This document shows, piece after piece, positions 1-10,389 of a DNA stretch of 64,000 nucleotides (position 1 is its first letter; each line of letters begins with the position of its first letter). The DNA is from Doryteuthis pealeii (taxonomy: Eukaryota > Mollusca > Cephalopoda > Myopsida > Loliginidae): contig CM042163.1 of assembly GCA_023376005.1 (NCBI GenBank), positions 4,323,899 through 4,387,898 of the forward strand. Direction: 5' to 3'. The notes beneath the pieces are model-generated. The model made no database searches. It was not told the origin of the DNA and saw only the letters and a program-made list of their open reading frames with translations. Position numbers and translations under genes: made by a program.

Positions 1-1250
1 GCAGTCGCGTAAATAGCGGTCTTTACACTTCATTCATCACTTAGCCCAAAAACAGGGCTTTCTTATCGCATAGTAGTATTGGAGGAGAGATGTAAAAACA
101 CCAAGCTCTCATTACCAAGCCCAAACCAGGGCCCACTTATCACAGAACTCTACAACCAGCTCACTTCTAAGGCATTGTATCAGCATACGTTAAAAGGCAG
201 GTACAATAGCACACTGACTGAAGGACGAGAAACTACCGAGATGAAGCGTCTTATCAACATTTCCTACCGACGAGAAGAATACCCTGTTATCACCATTACT
301 CCAAGAAAATTACTAACTCAGATAAGTCTTGTACCAAATACCATTAAAATTTGCAACAATTTTATGTAATTTTTGTCAATACAAGTGTCTGCATTTACTT
401 TCGTGTTTGTTCCTTCTTTGTCCGACAATTTGCCTACAACTACGGAGAAATAAGAGCTCCTTCAAAACCCGTAAATACTCTTAACATTCACCCAATTCAA
501 AGCATCAGCATTGCCTGGCATGTCTGACTGCTATTTGCTGAGATGTCCCAGATGTATGCTTGGTTTTAAACTTTTGCATGGGTGGCAATTGGTTTGAGTA
601 GTGGTGTGAAGGGCCAGGATGTTGGAAGCTGCAAATTGAGGCGACCGAATCGAGTGCAACTGCTTACTTTATTAACAAAAAAAAAAATGGGACACTTACT
701 GAGAATCAAAATTACTTGTAATTTAGGTTATACATTGAGCTCTAAAAATAAGAAATATGTTTTTATTCAAAGAATTACAAACGTAGCATGATCATGACAG
801 ATACAGAAACAATATTGGGTTAAATCCTACTTAACAGACATAAATTCCACTATTGTATGTCATTCTGCAGAAAGAAAAATACCAAAAATCAGGGAATTAA
901 CCAAATTTAATGAAATTTTCAGTCTTGATACATTAATGAATAAAAGATATAATGCGCCAGTTATTTTATCTAAAAACTTTTACATTCTTTCAGATCAGTT
1001 AACTTTGAACCACATATCTTAGGCATAACACAGATTCTCAAAGATTTTTGGTATTTTTTTCCAGCAGTGTGACATACGTTATCAGAATTTAGGTCCGTTA
1101 AGTTTCGATTTAACCCAATAATTTATTATCTAACAGATATATATGTTATAGATATTTATTTCAGTAAAGCTTATGTATTCACATTTAATAAATAAAAGCC
1201 TCGTAAAGCAAATGTAATATTTATTATCATAACATCAACTAATATTCTTT
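1..1250. other. AT-rich stretch without a recognised gene
   Basis: I recognise nothing here. A 96-codon plus-strand frame (79-369) and a 69-codon one (582-791) are open, but they show no known motif, no convincing splice context and no family resemblance. The first 350 bases are less AT-rich than the rest and could be part of a dispersed element cut by the window edge. Confidence 0.4.
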
Positions 1251-1290
1251 TAACAAGTTTTGTTTTGTTTTCTTACACCCCCCTCCCCAT

Positions 1291-1324
1291 ACAAACACAC
1301 ACACACACACACACACACGCACAC
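1291..1324. repeat. (CA)n microsatellite
   Basis: Uninterrupted CA dinucleotide run after a C-rich stretch. Confidence 0.9.
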
Positions 1325-1522
1325 TAAAAATTCTATGTTTAATGTTTAAATAGCTTTTCTTTACCAGTGAATGGCATTTCTATATTTGAAAAACAACAAA
1401 AACAAACAGAATGTTTAGTTGTTTCCTCACATGTTGTAAAATTTTGAATGAAAATTGTTCAAGTTATTAGATTACAAAATGGAATCATTTTTTTTTAAAC
1501 AACCACCTGTCATGTTTATTTG

Positions 1523-2133
1523 TTTGTTTTTGTTTAATGGCACATCAACCTTGGTGGGTCATTTAATAGTTTTGAAAGCTTTGTTTGTGATAGTTTGGAA
1601 GAAAAAATTTTAAACTCAATTTTTTTTTTTTTGGTAAACAGATTTTCTATTTAACCCATAGATGGGACCCTAACAGGTACTACCACTCAGAGTCAGAGTG
1701 GACCTGGGAGTAATGATGATGAAGGGGTGCTCCACATTCCCCAGACATCCAGAACTGGAACCTCACCATCAGATGGAGTTTAATGTCATTCTCAGGACAT
1801 GTAGACCTTCAGTCACCGCCTTCTAGCACCCATATGATAAAAAGGGATTGGGGCTTGCCATAAGGGCAATAGGGTTGGGACAATTATATCGGTGCTAGGG
1901 CTTGACATGGCCAATCGATCGATCAGAGGGGGCCACACTGACTGCCTGTCTAACCTAAGTAAGTGCCAAAGTCATGGACTGCTCAGCCAACAGGATTCTG
2001 TCCTTAAGCATCCAGGATCACCACTCACAGCCAACAGGTGGCCCCATTGGTGGGGGTCTTACTCCTCTACAGAGGTGCAGATGATGTATTCTAAAGCTTC
2101 AACAAACAGGGCTGATGTAAGGTTCGTTTTTTA
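1523..2133 (+). mobile_element. Dispersed repeat family R3, copy 1
   Basis: About 0.6 kb. It begins with a 'TGGCACATCAACC'-type head. Next come 'CATAGATGGGACCC', a 'GTACTACCACTC' block, 'GAAGGGGTGCTCCAC' and a tail near 'TTAAGCATCC'. The same order of blocks recurs at 6143, 9430, 60430 and, inverted, at 26828 and 55170. No coding capacity is visible. It is probably a non-autonomous retroelement or composite SINE, but I do not know its class. Confidence 0.65.
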
Positions 2134-2567
2134 AAAAAAGAGGAAGATTGTATAGAGCCAATCTTCCAAAATGAAGGGGCATGTCTTCCTTGGGAAAAAA
2201 ATCCTAGTTTTTAACTCAATATGATAATTCATTCGAGTCAGTAGGCTCAACTACCTCAGCCACCAAGTAATCTTAATTTGTTTGCACCAAAGAATTTCTT
2301 AAAGAAACTTTGTTGACTTGGAAGAAACTTTGTTAAAGAGGTGAAAGATTTGTGGCAATTCTAAAGAATTTGGTCAAATGAAATTTAGAAAATTGTTCAC
2401 TTAACCAATTAATGGAAGAATGGAAGGAATTCTTCCAAATTGGAATTGACTCATTCAAAGAATGAGAAGATTTTTTTTTGGTAAAATGTCAACAAAGATT
2501 TTTTTCAATAGTCATTCATAACTTCTTAGTTTCACTGATCATTCTTTAAACTGAATTAGATTTTTTC

Positions 2568-2668
2568 AAGCTCAGAGTTGCTGAGGCATGGAATAAACGG
2601 CCTGCATTTGTTGTTGGCTGCAAAAACACTGCATCTTTCAAAACCTCCATGCTTCCTGTAATTTAACA
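2568..2668 (+). mobile_element. CR1-like LINE fragment (end of RT ORF)
   Basis: Matches the end of the reverse-transcriptase reading frame seen more fully at 19217-19620: the 'AEAWNK' region, then 'SFKTSMLPV'. It is truncated just before the usual 3' UTR and is followed by an RTE-like LINE. Confidence 0.7.
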
Positions 2669-2684
2669 ACACTACCTAGGGAGT

Positions 2685-3236
2685 AATATCTCTTCCACAG
2701 ATAGCGATGTTAATACACGAATAGGAAAGGCGTGGGTGGCCACAAACAAATTATCTGTCATATGGAAATCTGATCTCACTGACAAGCTAAAGCGACATCT
2801 CTTCCAGGCTGTAGTCATATCAGTACTGCTGTATGGCTGCACCACCTGGACCCTAACAAGGTGCCTCGAGAATAAGCTAGATGGGAGCTGCACAAGAATG
2901 CAGCGAGCAGTATTGAACAAGTCATGGAGACAGCACCCCACAAGGGAGCAGCTGTATGGTCACCTGCCCACTATCTCAGACCATCCGAGTGAGATGGACT
3001 AGGCATGCAGGGCACTGCTGGAGAAGCAAGGACGAACTCATAAGCGATGTTCTCCTGTGGAAGCCAACACACGGACATGCCAGTGTGGGCCGCCCAGCAA
3101 GGACCTACATTGACCAGCTATGTAAAGATGCTGGCTGCAGAGAGGAAGAACTCCCTGGGGCGATGAATGATAGGGAAGGTTGGCGAGAGATTGTCATGGA
3201 TATCCGTGCTGCCTGCGCGACATGATGATGATACCT
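2685..3236 (+). mobile_element. RTE-like LINE 3' end, frameshifted
   Basis: This is the C-terminal part of a LINE reverse-transcriptase polyprotein. Readable blocks in order are 'LLYGCTTWTL' (about 2825-2860), 'WRQHPTREQLYGHLP' (to about 2975) and, after a shift into another frame, 'GHCWRSKDELISDVLLW' and 'GRPARTYIDQLCKDAG' (2990-3130). The frame closes at 'MDIRAACAT' and runs straight into (ATGATG)n. Ending in a short tandem repeat right after the stop is typical of RTE-clade elements. The frameshift near 2985-3000 means this copy is dead. Reverse copies lie at 24655 and 57915. Confidence 0.75.
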
Positions 3237-3269
3237 GATATCACTTCTGCATACACATACGCTCACATA

Positions 3270-3370
3270 TCTTATTATAATGGAGATTGTGTGTTTTTCT
3301 GTCTGTAACCGAAACTATATTACTATTCAAGTCACAATTCCTTTAGTTATTGTAAACAAAAAATAATCAA
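3270..3370 (+). mobile_element. Helitron 5' end fragment
   Basis: Starts with the same TC-initiated 5' terminus ('TCTTATTATAATGGAGATTG') as the complete copies at 42837, 43876 and 63303 (minus), preceded by A. Similarity continues through 'CTGTAACCGAAACTATATTA' for about 90 bases, then the sequence switches to an unrelated foldback. A 'CTTGCACCCG' near 3579 recalls the 3' hairpin arm, so the foldback may sit inside a damaged Helitron. Confidence 0.6.
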
Positions 3371-3429
3371 CGAACAAACAAACTTTTAGGCAGTAAATAT
3401 TTTGTTATGAAACAAGAGTTATGCTCAGT

Positions 3430-3890
3430 TTTATTGATATTTCAATGTTTAATCATATCTCCATCAGAAACATTATATTTCTGGTAATCCTTAACTATTT
3501 CCTCGTAAATTCCTACCATAAAATAAACTGAACCCTCATTTTATGTCCATGTTTTTGCAATAAATGTTTTATTTTTCTTGCACCCGTTATTTTACAATAC
3601 TGAATACATTTTCTTTATTTAAAAACATTTATTGCAAACATATATATTTTCTGTATTTAAAAATATTAATTGCAAACATATTTAAAACATTTATTGCAAA
3701 TACACGGACATAAAATGAGGGTACAGTTTATTTTATGGTAGGAATTTATGAGGAAAAAGTTAAAGATTACCCAAATTTCTGAAGGACAAAAGTAACTCTT
3801 AAAAAACATATTAAGAATCAATATTTGATTAACAGAAAAGTAAGGTTGACTTTATCAATATTTCAATGTTTATTTCCATCATCCCCATCA
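3430..3890. repeat. Foldback sequence with AT-rich loop
   Basis: Positions 3481-3551 and 3702-3780 are inverted copies of each other, sharing 'CTACCATAAAATAAACTG' and 'CCTCATTTTATGTCC'. The loop holds repeated 'ATTGCAAACATAT' segments. A direct repeat ('ATATTTCAATGTTTA') near 3435 and 3855 flanks the stem. Confidence 0.65.
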
Positions 3891-4261
3891 AAACATGGAA
3901 TAAACTGCCCGCGTCTGTTGTAGGCTGCCGAAGCACTGAGTCTTTCAAAGCCTCCATGCTTCCTGTAGTCCGCCGACACTATACCTGATGCCACTCTCCA
4001 CACACATATGCACACACATACATGTATATTATTACTGTAAACTGTTCATGTTCCTGACACTAATACATTATTCTATGTACTAGACATGAGACTTTGATGA
4101 GTTGTGGTGCACCTGAGCACTGTACACATACATGTATATTATTACTGTATGCTATTCATGTTCCTGACACTAATACATTATTCTGTGTATTTGACATGAG
4201 ACTTTGATGAGTTGTGGTGTACCTGAGCACTGTACACAATAAATTTCATTATTATTATTAT
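3891..4261 (+). mobile_element. CR1-like LINE 3' end with duplicated 110-bp UTR unit
   Basis: Begins inside the final coding segment ('TCTTTCAAAGCCTCCATGCT') and runs through the 3' UTR to an (ATT)n tail after 'AATAAATTTC'. The UTR segment 'CTATTCATGTTCCTGACACT ... CACCTGAGCACTGTACACAT' occurs twice in tandem (period about 110 bases). Other ordinary copies (for example 19128-19853) have it once. The same unit makes up the large arrays at 32-42 kb. Confidence 0.8.
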
Positions 4262-4267
4262 ATATAG

Positions 4268-4517
4268 TCCCATGTCAAGTACAAAGAATAATGTATTAGT
4301 GTCAGGAACATGAACAGTTTACAGTAGTAATATGCATATATGTGTGCGCGTGTGTGAATATGTATGTGGAGAGGGTCATCAGGTATAGTGTCGGCGGATT
4401 ATAGGAAGCATGGAGGCTTTGAAAGATTCGGTGTTTCATCAGCTTACAACAGACACAGGAAGCTTATGCCATGCCTCCACAATTCTGAGCATAAAGAAAT
4501 GTTTCCGAAAGTCTTTC
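4268..4517 (-). mobile_element. CR1-like LINE 3' fragment, tail to tail with the previous copy
   Basis: Inverted relative to 3891-4261, separated by a few AT bases. It contains the UTR ('CATGTCAAGTACA', 'TTAGTGTCAGGAACATGAAC') and the end of the coding part read on the minus strand. It lacks the (ATT)n tail. Together the two copies make a small tail-to-tail palindrome. Confidence 0.7.
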
Positions 4518-4894
4518 CCAACACCATACATACATTAAGGACTTTTCAAACCACATTAGGACTTTTCTCCACACAAATCCTTTATTTTCTCTTTTAGGAT
4601 TTCATATCATTTCTTGTATTTATTCTATTAAGTTTGTTCAGGCAATAAAATATGTTAATTCATCATGAATTGTTCTCGCATTTAATCTGTACGAGCAGGA
4701 CCCATGGAATTTCCACAAAACGAAACAAAAATCAAGAAAAAGGTATCTTCCATAATTCACAATGTCAATATCACAAATAAAGCAAACACGTAATTTATTT
4801 TTTATTTTTTCAATTCATTTTAATTTTACTTTGGGTATGCGAGACCATTTGGAATGTTTCATTTTTAAAACTGGGGGAAATAAAATGGGACAAA

Positions 4895-5030
4895 TAAGAA
4901 ATCTCTACGATTAAGCGACACCAGATAATCTGGATTCACATTTTTGCATTGCATCTCGGATGATTTGGATGGTCTCATTTTTAACCAGATGGTGTTGCAG
5001 GAATGCAGGATGATAACGGACAGAAGATTT
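4895..5030. mobile_element. Repeat family A fragment
   Basis: Shares 'GACACCAGATAATCTGGATT', 'ATTTTTGCATTGCATCTCG' and 'TTTAACCAGATGGTGTTGCA' with the copy at 61195-61600 and, inverted, with 7866-8305 and 49040-49728. Confidence 0.6.
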
Positions 5031-5412
5031 GGTTATTTCCTATAAGTCTAACATGATCAAAGGGGAACCACTCTTGAATGATAAATTATTTATTTATTCA
5101 TTTATTGATCTACTAGGAAAAAAGAAGACAGGGTTAGGGTTAGGGTTAGGGTAGAAAATCTCACACCTAACATAATCTTTTATTTATATTTAAGTATCTT
5201 ATTTTGGTTATTTCCTATAAGTCTAACATGATCAAAAGGGGAAACACTCTTGACTGATAAATTATTTATTTCTTTATTGATCTATTAGGAAAAAAGAAGA
5301 CTAGGTTAGGGTTTAGGGTTAGTTTAATGGGAAAATAAATAAATAATTTATCAGTCAAGAGTGGTTCCCCTTTGATAATGTTAGACTTATAAGGAAATAA
5401 CTGAAGATTCAG
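5031..5412. repeat. Foldback family FB2 with TTAGGG runs
   Basis: Arms read 'GGTTATTTCCTATAAGTCTA ... GGGGAACCACTCTTGA ... AAATTATTTATTTATT' and return inverted near 5330-5400. Between arms lie 'GGGTTAGGGTTAGGGTTAGG' (5139-5159) and a second GGTTAGGGTTTAGGG run (5303-5322). Related copies: 15551-15741, 19967-20157 and the 171-bp array at 20061-20640. Confidence 0.75.
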
Positions 5413-5449
5413 GAACAAACATATTAATATATAGATGAGAAAATGATAT

Positions 5450-5562
5450 TCAACTACCATTAAATAATATTCAACTACCATTAAATAATATAGGAAATAA
5501 GTTTAAGCACTTTTCAACTACCATTAAATAATATTCAACTACCATTAAATAATATAGGAAAT
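5450..5562. repeat. Short minisatellite
   Basis: Four copies of 'TCAACTACCATTAAATAATA' arranged as two pairs separated by 'GGAAATAAGTTTAAGCACTT'. Confidence 0.8.
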
Positions 5563-5940
5563 AACCGAAGATTTAGGAACAAACATATTAATATATAGAT
5601 GAGAAAATAATATTCCACCAGCATTCCTCTACAAGTGGTCTGTATTGTTACTTGTCAATTTTTGTTTTGTTAGCATGAGTTATAGTAACCAAAGAAAACA
5701 AACATACAAGGTCAACATTTAGTCGTTGGTACTAAAGAACTTGCTACACTGTAATTGACAAATGGAATGAAATTAAATGATTTGGGCAAATCAAGAAGTT
5801 TAAGGTTACATTTCTTATTGGTCTTTCAGTTATATTGCAGTAAATATTGATTTTTAACTCATCCAAAAATTCCCCCACCCACTCGAAAAGAAGTCAAAAA
5901 TAAATCTATAATTTCTCTGAATGTTTAGGGTTAGGTTCAA

Positions 5941-6032
5941 AGTTCCGTGATAGCTCCCGATTACGACAAGAAGGTTCCCGAGTTCGAAAAAAAGGTTCCC
6001 GAGTCCGAGATGGTTCCCGAGTCCGACAAGAA
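5941..6032. repeat. About 22-bp minisatellite (GGTTCCCGAGTCCGA)
   Basis: Four degenerate units built on 'GGTTCCCGAGTCCGACAAG' lie immediately upstream of the hammerhead-like core at 6037. Confidence 0.7.
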
Positions 6033-6135
6033 ATACCTGAAGAAGACCGGAGGGCATATCGGCCGAAACGTTGTACAAATAACAATAAAGATGGGGACAA
6101 TAGTCTGAATAACGCAGATAATACAGATCTATCAT
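6033..6135 (+). mobile_element. Hammerhead-like core in a dispersed repeat
   Basis: CTGAAGA (6037-6043, fitting the hammerhead consensus CUGANGA) is followed by a possible stem II (GACCG ... CGGCC) and GAAAC (6065-6069). A GTC lies 33 bases on (6103-6105). A related segment on the minus strand at 30999-31067 keeps the same order. Penelope-like retroelements and retrozymes are known to carry hammerhead ribozymes. I cannot draw a convincing stem I, so activity is doubtful and the class is inferred. Confidence 0.35.
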
Positions 6136-6142
6136 TATTTGA

Positions 6143-6778
6143 ATGATGGTCGGTTGGTTCGATTTTACGGCATGTCAACCCTTGTTGGGTTATTTTATAC
6201 CAAAGATGTTTTGTTTGATACATTCTTGATGGGTACTCAATTTTTTTTCAACAGACTTTTTTTTTTATTTCATTTTTTTCTATTTAGCCCATAGATGAGA
6301 CCCTAATAGGTACTACCACTCCGAGTCAGAGTAAACCTGGAAGTAATGGTGATGAAGGGGTACTCTACATTCCCCAGAGCTCCACACTGGAACCTTATCA
6401 ACAGATAGAGTTTAACATCATACACAGGACATTAACACCCTCAGTCACCGCCTTCTAGCACATATATGATAAAAAGGGTTAGGGCTTGCCATAAGGACAA
6501 TAGGGTTGGGACAATCATATAAGTGCTAGGGCTTGATGTGATGAGCCGACTGATCAGAGGGGGACTTTCTGACTGACTGGCCGTCTAGTCTAAGTAAGGG
6601 CCAAGGTGGAGTGTTGCGTGTCATGGACTGCTCAACCACCAGGGTTCCATCCTTAAGCATCACAAGTCACCACCTACAGCCAACAGGTGGCCTTGTTGGG
6701 GGGAGCGGATCTTAACCCTCTGTAGAATTGCAGTTGGTGTATTCTAAAGCCACAGCTGACAGGGCTGATTATTTGAAT
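6143..6778 (+). mobile_element. Repeat family R3, copy 2
   Basis: Same block order as 1523-2133, with a better preserved head ('GGCATGTCAACCCTTGTTGG'). Its 3' end abuts a SINE on the opposite strand. Confidence 0.65.
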
Positions 6779-6785
6779 AAGTACG

Positions 6786-7043
6786 TAAAAAAAAAAGGTT
6801 AAGTCGTAGGGGTGGCCTAATGTCAGTTATCAGTCAGAGGGAATCTATCCCCTTTTCACTAGCACTAGACCAAGAAGATTGTTTTTACAGTCTGAGGTGG
6901 AGCGCCACACCTACCAGCAGCTCATCACTTTACCGCACAGATCCCTGTGTTACTCATACACTGAGTTGGCGAGGGCCAAAATCGAACTAGGAATCTTGTC
7001 GGTTCCAGGCAGATGCTCTACCGACTGAGTTAAACCGGCCCTA
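6786..7043 (-). mobile_element. tRNA-derived SINE (family S1), best copy
   Basis: Read on the minus strand it opens with a tRNA-like head: box A-like 'TTTAACTCAGTCGGTAGAGC' and box B-like 'TAGTTCGATTTTGG'. A conserved body follows ('GAGTAACACAGGGATCTG', 'GGTAGGTGTGGCGCTCC', 'GGTCTAGTGCTAG'). The same body occurs at 11225, 11440, 14665, 41920 and 61960. An A-box and B-box at tRNA spacing plus an unrelated body is the usual SINE architecture. Confidence 0.8.
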
Positions 7044-7267
7044 TCTGAATGAGTAGTTGGGGGTTGAAGGGGAGTCATCTTCAAAACAGTAAACATACAC
7101 TGGATCAAATTAAAAAACAAGCAAAAAGAAATTTATTAAAATACGAAAACTTTTAAATCATTAAGAAAACATCAGTTAAAAATAAAGGCTTAAAAAAAAA
7201 TTTTTTAAATCTATATATCAATAGACTTGCTCTTTAATTTTCCGACTGTTTTCATCTTGCAACAACC

Positions 7268-7862
7268 TCTAGTAATAATAATAATGAAATTTATTATGTA
7301 CAGTGCTCAGGTGCACCACAACTCAGCAAAGTCTCATGTCAAGTACACAGAATAATGTATTAGTGTCAGGAACATGAACAGTTTACAGTAGTAAGATGCA
7401 TGTATGTGTGCGTGTGTGCATATGCGTGTGGAGAGCGGCATCAGGTATAGTGTCGGCGGACTACAGGAAGCATGGACGCTTTGAAAAATTCAGTGCTCCG
7501 GCAGCCTACAACAGACGCGGGCAGTTTATTCCATGTCTCCGCAACTCTGAGCGTGAAAAAATGTTTCTGAAAGTCACGTGAGCAGTGCTGTTTTCTGACT
7601 TTGTAGGCATGCCCACGTATGTTAGAAAGATGGATATAAAAAAAGGTGATCAAGGTTGCTGTTGTTAAGATGATTAATGACCTTATGAGCGTTTACCAGG
7701 TCAGTTGCCAGACGCCAAAGTTTCAATGAATCCATTCCCAGGGCAGCAAGACGTTCAGAGTATGGTAGATGCCTGATGGAGGGTATTCGTTTGGTTGCAC
7801 GTCTCTGTACAGTTTCAAGGAGTTTAATATTCTGGGCAAGATAAGGGTTCCAACCGTCCAAA
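7268..7862 (-). mobile_element. CR1-like LINE, 5'-truncated
   Basis: Begins (minus strand) within the RT C-terminal region 'WNPYLAQNIKLLETVQRRAT', continues 'IPSIRHLPYSERLAALGMDS', and ends with the 3' UTR and (ATT)n at 7268-7285. A shift near 7640 splits the reading frame. 5' truncation with an (ATT)n tail fits target-primed LINE insertion. Confidence 0.8.
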
Positions 7863-7865
7863 TTA

Positions 7866-8305
7866 TCCAAGACGAAGTACAAAAATGTAAATTCTGATTA
7901 TCTGGTGTTGCTTATCCGCCAAATATTATTATTTCTTATGAAGTGTTGTCACCTAAGATAAATAATGGACCATTCTGTTTTTATTATAAAGAAAGAAAGG
8001 GAAGAAAAAGGACATGTAACACAAAAAAAAATATAAGAAAGAAAGACAGTAGGGAAAAGATATAGAGAGGGGGTGAGCGCACGGAAGCGATAGAGCACAC
8101 GGAAGCGACAGCACTAATCAGTTTCGATCAAACATGATGAAAAGAAGGAAAGAAAAAAAAAAAACACAGTGAAAGAGTTAAATCAAGATTATTATACTTT
8201 TTACATATTGAACTATTTAGCAATAGCTCTTAAGTAAACATATCAAACGTTGTAATAATTAAATTATCATACTGCAGTATATCCACAGGTCCTGCTAGTC
8301 TGATA
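7866..8305 (-). mobile_element. Repeat family A, copy 2
   Basis: Blocks in order: 'TGATTATCTGGTGTTGCTTA', 'AATAATGGACCATTC', an A/G-rich middle, 'AATCAGTTTCGATCAAACAT', then the terminal segment 'TATATCCACAGGTCCTGCTA' at 8278-8297. The terminal segment is repeated in opposite orientation from 8887 as a 93-bp array. Confidence 0.65.
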
Positions 8306-8412
8306 TATTTCAGCATTTCATAGATGTTTGCTAAATGTTAATATTAGCTTTCATCAATTGATATTTGGGGGAAAAAATCGACACACAATTCAGTAGAGAC
8401 GTAAAGTTTTAC

Positions 8413-8559
8413 CTTTAAAAAGGGAGAGAACTCTTCAATGACTATTTGAATATCTTGGACAAAAATCGCTGACAATTTTATTTGTGATGAAAGCAATTCA
8501 TTAACAGATTTACAGATTTGTTCAATTAACATTGGAAATTTAACAAAAGGAAACGATTT
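8413..8559 (-). CDS. Isolated 49-codon exon-like segment, unknown product
   Basis: On the minus strand a good acceptor (T-rich tract then CATTAG) precedes 8559, and an AAAG|GTAAAA donor lies at 8413. The 147 bases between are open and phase 0 at both ends. The peptide reads plausibly like protein, with a block 'MLIEQICKSVNELLSSQIK' and an end 'EEFSPFLK'. The frame also stays open past the donor for about 24 codons, so it could instead be a terminal piece. I recognise no domain. It lies between inverted copies of repeat family A, downstream of the receptor gene on the same strand. It may be a real exon of another gene, a captured exon, or chance. Confidence 0.3.
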
Positions 8560-8886
8560 CTAATGAAAATGAAAAAACGACAATAAAAATTATTGAATTT
8601 ACAATTTGATACAAATGTACTTGGACGACGTTGTTGGTAATTTAATATTTTCACCAGAAAATAAAAAGAAAGAAAAACTAAAAGAAAAAGTTCAACTTGA
8701 AAAGGTAATTAAGAAAAAACAATTAAGTTGAGATTTTTGTTTGGAATTGTTTCAATGAAACAACCAAAAATCAGGTGACATTTCCTTTTTTCTCTTGACT
8801 AATCTTCGTGTCCAAAAGAGTTGAAATGGAATATTGAACATCCATTTAAATAATTGGATTGAATGTGGAAAAACATTGGCTGATAA

Positions 8887-9434
8887 CTAGCAGGACCTGT
8901 GGATATACCACAGTATGATAATTTAATTATTACAACATTTGATATCTTTACTTAAGAGCTATTGCTAAATAGTTCAATACTAGCAGGATCTGTGGATATA
9001 CCACAGTATGATAATTTAATTATTACAACGTTTGATATCTTTACTTAAGAGCTATTGCTAAATAGTTCAATACTAGCAGGACCTGTGGATATACCACAGT
9101 ATGATAATTTAATTATTACAACATTTGATATCTTTACTTAAGAGCTATTGCTAAATAGTTCAATACTAGCAGGACCTGTGGATATACCACAGTATGATAA
9201 TTTAATTATTACAACATTTGATATCTTTACTTAAGAGCTATTGCTAAATAGTTCAATACTAGCAGGACCTGTGGATATACCACAGTATGATAATTCAATT
9301 ATGACAACATTTGATATCTTTACTTAAGAGCTATTACTAAACACTTCAATACTAGCAGGGCCTGTGGATATATCACAGTATGATAATTTAATTATTACAA
9401 CATTTGATATCTTTACTTAAGAGCTATTTAATAC
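8887..9434. repeat. 93-bp tandem array from family A terminus
   Basis: About 5.9 near-identical units beginning 'CTAGCAGGACCTGTGGATAT' and ending 'TAAATAGTTCAATA'. Units differ by few substitutions, so expansion looks fairly recent. Each unit equals the terminal segment of repeat family A. Confidence 0.9.
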
Positions 9435-9598
9435 CCATCTTTTTTTATTTAAGCCATAGATGAGACCCTAGCAGGTACTATCACTCTGCAACAGGGTGGA
9501 CCTGGGAGTAATGATAATGAAGGGCTACTCCACACTCCCCAGGGCTCCAGAATTGAAACTTCACCATTTGATGTAGTTCCACATCATACCCAGTATAC
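9435..9598 (+). mobile_element. Repeat family R3, truncated copy 3
   Basis: Contains only the central blocks ('CATAGATGAGACCC', 'GAAGGGCTACTCCAC'), adjoining the 93-bp array. Confidence 0.6.
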
Positions 9599-9639
9599 TT
9601 TGTTTTTTCATATTTTTATTCTGACATGTTTATATTCTG

Positions 9640-9960
9640 ATATATCCGGGTTAAGGGATATATTCTGAAGTTGGTATTTGGTATATTATCGCAGTAGTAG
9701 TTGGTGCGTTGAATAGTAATACGTCTTCCGAGCAGGCGTGGTGTAGTCTAGCGAGTAAGATTAGGTTGTAGGTGTAGGGTCTCTGTATAGGTGCCTGTAC
9801 CAACACAGTGTCGACTATTTATACATGACACTGTCCAATCAGATTATAGTGAGGGGGTACCAAGGTATTTACATATTCATTACATCATATTCCAAGTATA
9901 AAAATAAGAAATAAAACAGGATAAAAACTTCTAACTCAGTTTCACACTTACAATTTTTTT
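9640..9960 (-). other. Promoter-like or LTR-like segment
   Basis: On the minus strand a CCAAT-type motif (GATTGG, 9836-9841) is followed by TATAAATAG (9815-9823) and a moderately GC-balanced stretch. This resembles an LTR U3/R region or a Pol II promoter. No open frame or repeat partner in the window clarifies it. Confidence 0.25.
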
Positions 9961-10016
9961 CAGCTCTCTGACAACGTTCAGGTATTTGTCTATCTTTTTT
10001 CAAAATCCACTAAATC

Positions 10017-10110
10017 AGTGTTTCTCAACCTTTTATTTTAGTTGTGGCCCCCCTTCAATCCATTGCAAGTTCTTTGTGACCCCCCCCCTCCAAAAGAAAA
10101 AAAATCTGCT
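10017..10110 (+). mobile_element. hAT-type MITE end fragment
   Basis: 'CAGTGTTTCTCAACCTTTT' followed by 'GTGGCCCCCC' and 'TTTGTGACCCCCC' resembles the common hAT terminal sequence with its imperfect 'gtggcccc' repeats. The other end is not visible. Confidence 0.5.
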
Positions 10111-10204
10111 GCCAGCGGGTTACAGTAGGATTGCAGTGGTCAGAGAGCCACTGAGAGCAGCTTAAAGTAGGCAAAGAGTTAACAGAATATCAACCAAAGT
10201 ATGA

Positions 10205-10285
10205 ATATATAAAAAAAGTAAGTCAACGGGGCGGCCTAAAGTCGGTATCAGCCAGTCAGCGAGGGAGTCTATCCCACTTTAATTT
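10205..10285 (-). mobile_element. SINE S1 fragment
   Basis: Only the tail part: 'GGGCGGCCTAAAGTCGGTAT', then 'CAGCGAGGGAGTCTATCCC'. Confidence 0.55.
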
Positions 10286-10389
10286 CATATCTATAATTAT
10301 TATAAATTGTTTGGCTGGTTGGTTTTATGGCATATCAACCCTTTTTGGGTTATTTAATTCCGAATCAAGTCATTTTGATAAACCAAGAA

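Noticed and set aside
5139..5160. True telomere or chromosome end
   Set aside because: Only three to four TTAGGG units, inside a foldback repeat with copies elsewhere.
5854..6223. 105-codon minus frame with RTREPS repeats
   Set aside because: Translation of the 22-bp minisatellite beside the hammerhead-like core; no independent support for a gene.
8887..9434. CRISPR-like array
   Set aside because: Units are contiguous 93-bp tandem copies without unique spacers; the genome is eukaryotic.
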